A DNA stretch of 64,000 nucleotides from an uncultured Fibrobacter sp. Its GTDB lineage: Bacteria > Fibrobacterota > Fibrobacteria > Fibrobacterales > Fibrobacteraceae. Below, one piece after another: positions 32,630 through 40,536 of this stretch. A program made the translations under genes and the position numbers. The stretch covers positions 83,452 to 147,451 of the forward strand of contig CAKUTF010000002.1 in assembly GCA_934691725.1 (NCBI GenBank), written 5' to 3'. How positions within the stretch are numbered: the first letter of the stretch is position 1; each line of letters begins with the position of its first letter. The notes under the pieces were generated by a model, which was not told the origin of the DNA, searched no databases, and saw only the letters and a program-made list of their open reading frames with translations.

Positions 32630-34114
32630 CTAGGCAGTCAAGGATTCGCGCAATTTTTCCACTTCTTCGGCAAATTCCGGATTCTGGCGCATCTCGCGCT
32701 CCACCGACTTGATGTTCGCAATCACCGTGGAATAGTCCCTGCCGAAATGGAATCCGATGTTCGAAAGCGATTCTTTCGTCAGTTCCCGGCAAAAATACAT
32801 CGCGAGTTTCCGCGGAAGGGAGATGGACTTGACCCGGGAATTCGCCCGGAGCGATTCCGCCGAAGTCTTGTAGGCAAACGCCACGGTTTCCTTGATGGCG
32901 GCAACCGTCAGAACGGGACGGACAGCCTTTTCGCTAGAAGATGCCGCTTGGCATGGTTCACAAAGTTCCCGGAACGTTTCGAAAGTCAGATTCACCCCGA
33001 GCAGGTCGCGATAGGCGAAAAGCTTCGTGACGACGCCCTCGATTTCACGGACGTTTCCCCGTTCGTGCGCGGCAATCCAACCGAAGATTTTTTCGCGTTC
33101 TTCGGCAGGAATCTGGAGATTTTTCGCTTTTTCCCGCAAGATGTCCATTCTCGTCAAGCAATCGGGTTCATTCACCGCGACGCTGTTGCTGTCAAACCGC
33201 AAGAATCCCTCATAGAGACCCGGAATTTCGGACGGACGCCTGTCGGCGCAGAAAACGGTCGGCCTTTTCGCCACTAAACGCTTCTGTAGCACGTCGAACA
33301 ACGCTTTTTCCGTCGCCCCGCGCCCCTTTCCGGCGAGAACCTGGATGTCATCGACAAGAAGCAGTTCGGGGTCTTCGTACGTATGCCGCAATTTTGCAAG
33401 AGCTTCCGACCTTTCCTCGCGAGAAGCCGCCGTCTGCGTCAGCATGAAGTCTTTGAGAAAACGCTCCGCGGTCCGAAACACGACCCTCGAAGCGGTGCGG
33501 TAAGTTACCGCATAGCGTCCAATCGACTGCAAAAGATGCGTCTTCCCGACACCGGAACAGCCGAACAGAAAAAAGGGATTCATCGAACATTCGCTCGGCT
33601 TTTCGGCAATGGATCGGCAGATGGCAAGGGCTATCCGGTTGGAATCGCCCTCTACAAAGGTTTCGAACGAATAGGTCGGGTAAAGGGAGGCTAGCGTTTC
33701 CGCATTTTCCGAGAGCCGAATTTTCTCCGCCCGGCTGACCCTAGACTTCTTCACCGTGGGATATTCCGGAACAAGCGCATCCGACGGAATGATGGGGACC
33801 TGAGAGGCCTTGCTCTTCGGAGAAACGTCGATCTTAAAAGTCGCTATTTCGGGCAAGACTTCCTGGAGAGCGGATAGGAGGGGTTCCCGGAAACGGCTAA
33901 TCCAGGAGGGAATCAACTCGTTTTTTGCAACCAGCCTTGCGCAGCCGTTTTCCACTCCGGAAAATTCCAGGTTCCCGTCAAAATACATATCGACAGCATT
34001 CGCAGGCACGTCGCCGCGATGCCGCAGACTGTCCAAAACGGAACTCCACACGTCCGAGGAGGCGTTCGGCAGTCGAATCACATTATCATCTATCCACATT
34101 TCGTTCAAGGCCAC
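32630..34114 (-). CDS. dnaA: Chromosomal replication initiator DnaA
   Basis: A 494-residue AAA+ initiator. Domain III has Walker A GCSGVGKTHLL (near residue 187) and Walker B LLLVDDIQ. Domain IV has the DNA-binding helix-turn-helix with the signature FGRDYSTVIANI, a variant of the usual GRDHTTV. The long linker between domains I and III is Lys/Ser/Pro-rich. The start is GTG 34114, with ATG 34099 as alternative. It is not followed by dnaN but by the pilin operon, 76 bp away. Confidence 0.96.
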   Translation of the reverse strand: MALNEMWIDDNVIRLPNASSDVWSSVLDSLRHRGDVPANAVDMYFDGNLEFSGVENGCARLVAKNELIPSWISRFREPLLSALQEVLPEIATFKIDVSPKSKASQVPIIPSDALVPEYPTVKKSRVSRAEKIRLSENAETLASLYPTYSFETFVEGDSNRIALAICRSIAEKPSECSMNPFFLFGCSGVGKTHLLQSIGRYAVTYRTASRVVFRTAERFLKDFMLTQTAASREERSEALAKLRHTYEDPELLLVDDIQVLAGKGRGATEKALFDVLQKRLVAKRPTVFCADRRPSEIPGLYEGFLRFDSNSVAVNEPDCLTRMDILREKAKNLQIPAEEREKIFGWIAAHERGNVREIEGVVTKLFAYRDLLGVNLTFETFRELCEPCQAASSSEKAVRPVLTVAAIKETVAFAYKTSAESLRANSRVKSISLPRKLAMYFCRELTKESLSNIGFHFGRDYSTVIANIKSVEREMRQNPEFAEEVEKLRESLTA

Positions 34115-34359
34115 CGTAAAGGTTTCACATACCCGTTTGCAGTAAACGCAAATTTAATAAGAAATGGAATGTTGGGCGTTTTTTTTTCATTTTTATCAAA
34201 AACGGCAAAATTTCGCAAATTTCGGCAGGTAAAATTTTATGGCAAAGTATCATCGCTTAAATACGCAGCACTCCCCTTAAATACCCCTATTCAAAATCAC
34301 AATTTATCCACAGATATTTTCGGAAGAACCCCTTGCCAGAAAGCATCTTCGTAATGCGG
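34115..34359. promoter_or_regulatory. AT-rich region upstream of dnaA with DnaA box: promoter, possible origin
   Basis: A 245-bp gap between dnaA and the helicase gene. It is strongly AT-rich (runs of A and T at 34180-34250) and holds a perfect DnaA box at 34304-34312. A one-mismatch box (CTATCCACA) lies at 34090-34098 inside the dnaA start. This is enough for dnaA autoregulation; a full origin usually has more boxes, so oriC is only a possibility. Confidence 0.4.
34304..34312 (+). promoter_or_regulatory. DnaA box
   Basis: TTATCCACA, identical to the consensus 9-mer, about 190 bp upstream of the dnaA start. Confidence 0.65.
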
Positions 34360-36534
34360 TCATTTTGACCGGGCTTTTTCAAGAAACTTTTCATAGACAA
34401 GCGGGGCCAGTTCCGTTTTCGGATTGACGGGCTTCTCCTTCGAAAGCTCCCCGACGTCAATCGGTTCCAGGACCGCGGAACGCACGACGACCCGGTCCGA
34501 ATTCTTCCTGGATTCCCAGGTTTCGCGCGAACCCTGGATATAGACGGGCAAGATTATCGCATTCAGGTCCGCCGCCAGCCGAAAGGCTCCGCTCTTGAAC
34601 TGTCCGACCGAACCGTCCTTGCTGCGCGTTCCCTCCGGAAAGATAAAGACATGCGCCGTCTCGCTTGAAGATTCCAGACGGTTCTTGATTTCGACGCCCG
34701 CCCGGGAATTCTTGCGATCGACAAAGATGCAGTGGATTTCCTTCATCCAAAAATTGAGAAACGGAATGTAAGTCAGATCCTTCTTGGCAAAGAACCCGAT
34801 GGAGCGTCCGAGCGTGATAAAGACAATCGGAATATCGAAATAGGACTGGTGATTGCCCACCACGATGACCGGACGGTTCCAATCGACGCGGGAAAGCGCC
34901 GACTGGTTTTCGATATCTATTTGGACGCGGAGAGCCTTGAAGCAGAACCGGGAAAATTCCTGGATGCGGCGTTCGACCCACGCAGAGAGGGACTTGCGAC
35001 AAAAAACGCTCCGAAAGAGAAACGGCGGAACGGCAAGCATCATATACCCTAGAATCAAGACGACAGCGCGAATGCGGAAGAAGAATAGCGGCATTGGGGA
35101 TTTCTCCGGAACAGGTCGGTTCAGATAGTTCAAAAACCTAGACGGTTTGAATTCGGAAAGACGCCCTTTCCAAAAGCGTCGCTTACAATATAACAAAATG
35201 AGAACGGCCTCTGCCCGCGTCACGCCGACATAGAAGAGCCGCTTTTCCTCGTCTAGCTGCGCCTTTCGCTCGCGCCGCGTTCCGCTAGACTCTCCCGGCG
35301 TGAGATTTTCCGCAAGTCCCGCGTAGAAAACAACCGTGTACTGCAAGCCTTTCGAACCGTGCACGGTCTCCACGTGGACGCCCGAAATTTCCGGCATCTC
35401 CGCATCGCCTTCTCGATAGACGGGAATCCGAAAGCTTTCTAGCGCTTCTTCGTAATAGAGCCTTTGCCGGTTGTAGCGGACAAGGATGGCAAAGTTTTTG
35501 AATTCCAGGTCATACGCCATCCGAAGCTCCTTGATTTTCGAGACAATCCGGAGCATTTCCGTCTGGGGATCCCCGCTAACCCAAAGTTCCGGGTCTCGGT
35601 TTTCGAGAAAGAGAGGATGCCGGCTGCTATTTCCCGCCCGGAGCGTCTTTCCGAGCAAGAGAGGCTTGTCCCGGAAAATGTTGTTTGCAAGATACAGCAC
35701 CTTCGGCACGGAGCGGTAGTTCCATTCGAGCCGGAGAAGCGTCGCCGTCGGAAAATCCTTGCAAAAACGGAAAACGTTTCCGATGTCCGCACCGCGAAAG
35801 CCGTAAATCGCCTGGTCATCGTCCCCGACGGCAAACAAGTTGACGTTCTCGCCGAGAATCGCCCGAACGAGCAGATACTGCGAAGGATTGATGTCCTGGT
35901 ATTCATCTACCAGAATTTCCCGGAAACGATTCCTCACTGCGGTCTGCACGTCCGAGTTTTTCTCGATCAGCGCGGTTGAAAGATAGATGAGATCCTCGAA
36001 AACGATTTTTCCCGTTCTCAGAACATCCCTTCGGATGGGTTCCAATTTTACGCTTAATTTATGTGAAATTCCCGGATTAAAAAGTTCATCCCTCGATATG
36101 GCATCAGGACGCAGCCGATGATCGACCAGTGCGCAGGCAAACCGTTCCGCCGCCCCTTCACCGGGTTTCGGAACTTTCTCAAAACCCGCAAGTTCCCAAC
36201 CGAACTTTTCCCCGAACCTTTCCCGCAAAATCGAAAAGGCTAGTGAATGAAAGGTGCACAAGCGGATGTCCGCATCGGGAAAAAGCTTCTGGACGCGTTC
36301 TCGCATTTCCTGCGCCGCCTTGGCGGTAAATGTCAAAGCGAGAATCGACTCTGGGCAAACGCCTTGCAGGACGCGCCACTGGATGCGACGCGTAAGGACC
36401 GAAGTCTTTCCCGAACCCGCCGCCGCGAGAATCAGCAGAGGTCCGTTTTTCCGGTGATCGAAAAGAACGGCGGATTTCTGGTCGCTGTTTAATCCGCGGA
36501 GGATTTCCGCTTCCATTTCGGCTTTTTCTTTCAT
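34360..36534 (-). CDS. UvrD/Rep-type helicase fused to PlsC-type 1-acylglycerol-3-phosphate acyltransferase
   Basis: One uninterrupted frame of 724 codons holds two unrelated enzymes. Residues 1-470 are an SF1A helicase: Walker A AAAGSGKT (37-44), LTFTAKAAQEM, Walker B ILVDEYQDI, VGDDDQAIYGFRG, LEWNYRS, ETVHGSKGLQ and YVGVTRA. Residues 481-724 are a membrane acyltransferase: a hydrophobic segment at 484-508, NHQSYFD (561-567), FFAKKDL, FPEGTRS (632-638) and LPVYIQGS. The first would unwind DNA 3' to 5', the second would acylate lysophosphatidate at the membrane. An internal ATG at 35094 (residue 481) has a GGAG site 9 bp upstream, so a separate acyltransferase could also be made. Confidence 0.9.
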   Translation of the reverse strand: MKEKAEMEAEILRGLNSDQKSAVLFDHRKNGPLLILAAAGSGKTSVLTRRIQWRVLQGVCPESILALTFTAKAAQEMRERVQKLFPDADIRLCTFHSLAFSILRERFGEKFGWELAGFEKVPKPGEGAAERFACALVDHRLRPDAISRDELFNPGISHKLSVKLEPIRRDVLRTGKIVFEDLIYLSTALIEKNSDVQTAVRNRFREILVDEYQDINPSQYLLVRAILGENVNLFAVGDDDQAIYGFRGADIGNVFRFCKDFPTATLLRLEWNYRSVPKVLYLANNIFRDKPLLLGKTLRAGNSSRHPLFLENRDPELWVSGDPQTEMLRIVSKIKELRMAYDLEFKNFAILVRYNRQRLYYEEALESFRIPVYREGDAEMPEISGVHVETVHGSKGLQYTVVFYAGLAENLTPGESSGTRRERKAQLDEEKRLFYVGVTRAEAVLILLYCKRRFWKGRLSEFKPSRFLNYLNRPVPEKSPMPLFFFRIRAVVLILGYMMLAVPPFLFRSVFCRKSLSAWVERRIQEFSRFCFKALRVQIDIENQSALSRVDWNRPVIVVGNHQSYFDIPIVFITLGRSIGFFAKKDLTYIPFLNFWMKEIHCIFVDRKNSRAGVEIKNRLESSSETAHVFIFPEGTRSKDGSVGQFKSGAFRLAADLNAIILPVYIQGSRETWESRKNSDRVVVRSAVLEPIDVGELSKEKPVNPKTELAPLVYEKFLEKARSK

Positions 36535-37533
36535 CGAAACGTCCTTTTTGGATTTTGGAAAGTTTTCTATTCCAAAGACGCTTCCCCGCCGAAAAAAGAG
36601 AAAAACGGTTAAAATTTTGCAGCCAGAAACAGAAGCAAGTGGTTAGCGGGCAGTCAAGAACGAGGAATTGTGTGGTCAGGGATTAGCCGAGTTGATAGGT
36701 GATAGTTGATGGGAAACAGGAGGCAGGAATCAGTGGCTAGAAGGGATGTGGGACACGGTGAGAGGGACGATGGCTTGTCAGGGAAAAGGGAACTGTTATT
36801 AGTTGATAGAAATCAGGAAACAGGGATCAGTTGTTTGATGGGAAACGGGACACGGTGAGAGGGATGAGGGATTAGTTAGGAATTAGAAAAGAGTAATGAG
36901 AAATTGACATTTTAGCGAACCGTAAGTTGTCAGGAATCAGTGGCCAGTGGTTAGGGATTAGTTGATAGTTGAGAGGAGAGCAGGAAACAGGGGGGGCAAA
37001 ACTTAGAGCTTAGAGTTGCAGACATCTATGCTCTTGCATCTCGGAAGTTTAACGTCTGCACTCTGACCACTGGACACTAAGCTTAGACGTCCACAGTTCT
37101 AAGCTCTAAGCTCTCTCAACTAAGTTCTGAATAGCTCGACAAGCTCGCTAGCCTGTCATGATCGGACTTAGCTCGACAAGCTCATCCCATTCCTTAAAGG
37201 GGATTCCCCGGTCAAGCCGGGGAATGACATTGGACTATGTTCCTTGTACTGTTTCTCACAAAATTAAATGTTCGCTATTCTAAGCTCTAAGTTCTCTCAA
37301 CTAAGCTCTGAACCCCGTGTCCCGCTTGACTCTTCCCAAAAGTCTAGACGTTTGCGGCCTAATCCCTATTCCCTCATCCCTAATCCCTGGACATAGACGT
37401 CCACAGTGCTGCCCACTATCCACTAAGCCTAGACATTCGCAGACCCATTGCTCATTGCACATTCCTAATTCCTCATTCCCTTAGACGCGTCCACGGACTA
37501 ATCCCTAAATTTAGACGTCCGCCGTCCCAAGTT
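36535..37533. repeat. Intergenic heptad mosaic, copy R4 (about 1 kb)
   Basis: The largest gene-free region. Between 36680 and 37000 the sequence reads almost continuously in 7-mers (GTTGATA, GGTGATA, GTTGATG, GGAAACA, GGAGGCA, GGAATCA, GTGGCTA and so on). From about 37060 to 37530 the words appear in the complementary sense with TAGACGTCCACAG punctuation. A REP-like hairpin is at 37204-37224, flanked by AGCTCGACAAGCTCGCTAGCC words at about 37131-37190. The helicase promoter probably lies just above 36535. Confidence 0.85.
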
Positions 37534-38520
37534 CTATCCATTCCGAACTCCCCGTTTTTCCGTCAAGAAGAAAAAAGCCCCGACGAGGCTCACCAAAAGG
37601 CTCACCAAATACGCCAAAAGCTGCACCATTACGGAAGCGAGCCCTGAAACGCCGATTCGTTCGAACAGGGACTGCGCCAAAAGCTCCCTCGGGCCAAAAC
37701 CTCCGATAGAAATCGGAAGAGCACTCACCACGGCAACCATCGGAATGAAGAAAAAATACCATGAAACATCGATGTCAAGCCCGATCGCAAGTCCGCAAAA
37801 ATAGTGCACGACGACGCGCAAGCTCTGCGTCACAGCGGACAGAGCCGTAATGTTTAGCCAGAGCCTCGGCTCTCGATAATTCTGGAATCTCTGCTGGAAA
37901 TGCAAAACGCGGACCTGCGCAGAAATCGGCAGCACCTTTCCCGTAAACCGGGCGAAAAACCGTCCCAACCTTTTGCTGAAAAGCCCCGCAAGAAGCGCGC
38001 AAAATCCAAGAAATATCCAAAACGATGGCAACAGGAAAAGCCGTTCGGCCGGGTCGTAGATAAAAAACAGGAGACCGACAAGAAGAGCCAGGACATTCAA
38101 AAAAAACAACCCGAAGAGCCTGTCAAAAAAAGTCGCCGTCAATCCGCCGCCGACCGTCTTCTGGTCGCCCTGCATCCGGATGTCATAGATTTTTTTCACA
38201 TCCCCGCCGACGTTTCCCGGCATGAAGTTGTTAAAAAAGAGCCCGACAAAATAAAGCTTCACCAAGTGGCCGTAACCCATCCGGACATCTTGCCTGTCAA
38301 GCAAAAGCTTCCATTGCAGGCAGCCGATAAAGTTCGAAAGCAAAAGACAGAAAAGCGCCAAAAAAAGCGGAGGAATCGAGCGGACCGAAAAAAGTTCCCA
38401 AATGTCTCCGGTGTCCCAGCCAGGCGCACTGACGATTTTCCGATAAACAAAATAGCAAGGAATAAACGTCACGCACAGCTTGACGCACAACACGAGAAAG
38501 GATTTCAATCCCGATTTCAT
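37534..38520 (-). CDS. Lysylphosphatidylglycerol synthase TM-region (UPF0104) family membrane protein
   Basis: A 328-residue polytopic membrane protein with about eight hydrophobic segments. The motifs FNNFMPGNVGGDVKKIY (near residue 95) and ALPISIGGFGPRE (near 270) are the signatures of the LPG-synthase transmembrane / UPF0104 family. There is no C-terminal aminoacyl-transferase domain, so it is a flippase-like or unknown-function member. Its start overlaps the methyltransferase stop as ATGA. Confidence 0.88.
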   Translation of the reverse strand: MKSGLKSFLVLCVKLCVTFIPCYFVYRKIVSAPGWDTGDIWELFSVRSIPPLFLALFCLLLSNFIGCLQWKLLLDRQDVRMGYGHLVKLYFVGLFFNNFMPGNVGGDVKKIYDIRMQGDQKTVGGGLTATFFDRLFGLFFLNVLALLVGLLFFIYDPAERLFLLPSFWIFLGFCALLAGLFSKRLGRFFARFTGKVLPISAQVRVLHFQQRFQNYREPRLWLNITALSAVTQSLRVVVHYFCGLAIGLDIDVSWYFFFIPMVAVVSALPISIGGFGPRELLAQSLFERIGVSGLASVMVQLLAYLVSLLVSLVGAFFFLTEKRGVRNG

Positions 38521-39305
38521 TTTCCGGGTTTCTTCGCGAGAATTCCAATAGAGAGTTGCGTGTAACGCGAAACGGGAATCCGGTCAAACGCATCCAGAAA
38601 AGCGTCCTTCGCCTTTTGGTAAGCGGAACCCGCAAGCGGATACTTGGGAAGTTCGACATGTGCCTTAAAGCACAGTTCGCGAAGCATCCGGTAGAAAAGG
38701 TTCGGTCGCATCCAGTCACCGTATTCGTATTCGATTTCAAAACCCGCCGATTTCAGGAGCTTCCGCAGTTCGCCAACAGTAAACTGCGTTTCCCAGCCGG
38801 CAAACCATTTTCCCATTGCGATGAGAACATGCTTGATAACCGTATAGGGATGCACGGTCTGCGGCACATCGCAAAGGATATGCCCGCCAGGCTTTACGAT
38901 TCGAAAGTTTTCCGCGATCAGCGGCTTCGGATTTCTGAAATGCTCGGCAAGCCCCTGGTGAAAGACCAGATCGAAAGTCCCGTTCGGAAAGGGAGCCTTA
39001 AACGCATCGCCCCGGACGCAATGCAGATTTTCTTCCAGGTTTTCCCGAATGCGGAGAGATTCCACCGTTTTCAGGCTTTCCGCCGAAAAGTCGAGAACAT
39101 AGACGTCCGCCCCGCGCCTCGCTAGGTCTGCGCTGTCCCGTCCCGAGCCTGGCCCCACCTCCAGGATTTTCATTCCCTTTACATTCGGAAAATGCTTGTA
39201 GATGGTCTTGAGAATCGTCGGGGACGCCGGATAGACCTTGGAAAGGTCCTTTTTGCGGGCCCAAAAACGATCCCATACGGATTGGTCTGGTTCTCTGATT
39301 GGCAT
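38517..39305 (-). CDS. Class I SAM-dependent methyltransferase
   Basis: A 262-residue Rossmann-fold methyltransferase (UbiE/type 11). Motif I is ILEVGPGSGRDSADLA and motif II ends in YVLDFS. HQGLAEHFRNP and KPGGHILCDVPQ follow. I chose ATG 39305 (MPIREPDQS); a longer frame from 39380 has a weak extension. No ribosome site is seen before it, but an AT-rich TATATT lies 9 bp upstream. The substrate is unknown; coupling to the membrane protein suggests an envelope component. Confidence 0.85.
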   Translation of the reverse strand: MPIREPDQSVWDRFWARKKDLSKVYPASPTILKTIYKHFPNVKGMKILEVGPGSGRDSADLARRGADVYVLDFSAESLKTVESLRIRENLEENLHCVRGDAFKAPFPNGTFDLVFHQGLAEHFRNPKPLIAENFRIVKPGGHILCDVPQTVHPYTVIKHVLIAMGKWFAGWETQFTVGELRKLLKSAGFEIEYEYGDWMRPNLFYRMLRELCFKAHVELPKYPLAGSAYQKAKDAFLDAFDRIPVSRYTQLSIGILAKKPGK

Positions 39306-39515
39306 AATAAAAATATAGGTTAAAAAGACGGCTCGGGCAGACGCCGGACTCGCAGCCGATTGTTTTTCCGAACAAGTCATTCGTTTGTGACGAAAAATTA
39401 TTAAACGTCATCAAAACCAGACAATTTTACGGAAAATTTTCCTAATTGCGCTTTTCACCGTCTGTTTTCATCCAAAAAATCAAAATTTTACAACAATTTT
39501 AAAATTTTACACTTT

Positions 39516-39531
39516 TGGCACGCCATTTGCT
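39516..39531 (+). promoter_or_regulatory. Sigma-54 type promoter (-24/-12)
   Basis: TGGCACG, four bases, then TTGCT: a full match to the RpoN consensus, with GG and GC exactly 12 bp apart. It sits about 40 bp upstream of the start codon of the sigma-70 family gene at 39567, with an AT-rich stretch upstream (39440-39512) where an activator or bending protein could bind. Confidence 0.8.
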
Positions 39532-39566
39532 CTAAAAAAAGCGATATTATAAAAAAAGGATTGTAA

Positions 39567-40379
39567 ATGCATATCGATTCGACTGACGTAACGCTCAAAC
39601 GCTATTTGGACGACATCCGCAAGACGGCTCCGCTTACCCGAGAAGAAGAACAGATTCTGTTCCAGAAAGCCAAGGAAGGCGATAAAATCGCCCGGCAAAA
39701 ACTGATTTCCGCCAATATGCGTTTCGTGTTGAAAGTCGCCATCCAGTATCGCGGTTGCCCGATTCCCCTGCCGGATCTCGTAAGCGAAGGCGCCATGGGA
39801 CTTGTCCGCGCCATCGAAAGCTTTGAACATACGCGCGGCCTCAAGTTCATCAGCTACGGCGTATGGTGGATTAAGGCGTATATCACCCGGGCCATCAACG
39901 AACAGGGAAACCTGATACGCTTGCCGGCAAACCAGCACTTGCGCGTCCGCAAAGCCCTGCACGAGCAGTCCCGCGGAAAGGAAATCAGCGAGGATATCCG
40001 CGAGCTGATTCAAATCGGTCAGCGAGGAGTTTCTTTCGACAGCCCGCTCAAGGCGGACTCCAAGGCGACTTACGCCGAAGTCCTCGCCGACGGCAGCGCG
40101 ATCAACCCGGAATCCGACTCCGAAATCCAGAGCGTGGAAAACCTTTCCAAGGAACTGATGGAACAGCTCCCGGAACGCGAAGCGAAAGTCATCGAGGGCA
40201 TTTTCGGCATCAACCTGGAAGCTCCCCAGACGCTTCGCGAGGTTGGCGAATCGATGAACATTTCCCACGAACGCGTCCGCCAGTTGCGCGACCAGGCGCT
40301 CCGCCGCATCCGCAAATACAACAGCCGCGAATTCTTGCAGGAAAAGAAAGACGCATTCCTCGCCGCAATCAACAAGTAA
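39567..40379 (+). CDS. RNA polymerase sigma factor, RpoD/SigA group (short)
   Basis: A 270-residue sigma-70 family protein with regions 1.2, 2, 3 and 4 but no region 1.1. TLKRYLDDIRKTAPLTREEE is region 1.2, ANMRFVLKVAIQYRG and GLKFISYGVWWIKAYI are region 2, and TLREVGESMNISHERVRQLRDQALRRIR is region 4.2. The protein could be either the main sigma or a group 2 stress/growth-phase sigma. The ribosome site is AAAGGAT. The presence of a sigma-54 promoter favours regulated expression. A terminator follows 20 bp after the stop. Confidence 0.93.
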   Translation: MHIDSTDVTLKRYLDDIRKTAPLTREEEQILFQKAKEGDKIARQKLISANMRFVLKVAIQYRGCPIPLPDLVSEGAMGLVRAIESFEHTRGLKFISYGVWWIKAYITRAINEQGNLIRLPANQHLRVRKALHEQSRGKEISEDIRELIQIGQRGVSFDSPLKADSKATYAEVLADGSAINPESDSEIQSVENLSKELMEQLPEREAKVIEGIFGINLEAPQTLREVGESMNISHERVRQLRDQALRRIRKYNSREFLQEKKDAFLAAINK

Positions 40380-40398
40380 ACGTACGGTATAAAGATTC

Positions 40399-40421
40399 CG
40401 CCGGCTTCGCCGGCGTTTTTT
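40399..40421 (+). terminator. Rho-independent terminator after sigma factor gene
   Basis: Stem CGCCGGC / GCCGGCG with loop TTC, followed by six T. Confidence 0.92.
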
Positions 40422-40487
40422 ATAAGAAAGCAACAACGCCTTCCGCATTAGCGAAACGCTAGAACCAGCTATCATAAAGAAACATAA

Positions 40488-40513
40488 AACGTCCCGGCAT
40501 AAACCGGGACGTT
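40488..40513 (-). terminator. Rho-independent terminator of purL
   Basis: A 10-bp perfect stem (AACGTCCCGG / CCGGGACGTT, loop of 6). On the minus strand it runs into TTTTATGTTT, 24 bp after the purL stop. Confidence 0.8.
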
Positions 40514-40536
40514 CTATTCGCAATTTTTGCTTTGAC

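Noticed and set aside
36535..37533. CRISPR-like array in the 1-kb repeat region
   Set aside because: Repeats are 7-nt degenerate words, not 24-40-nt direct repeats with unique spacers of equal length, and no cas gene is near.
40421..40487. tRNA or small RNA gene between sigma factor and purL
   Set aside because: No cloverleaf; the gap is explained by two terminators and a short linker.
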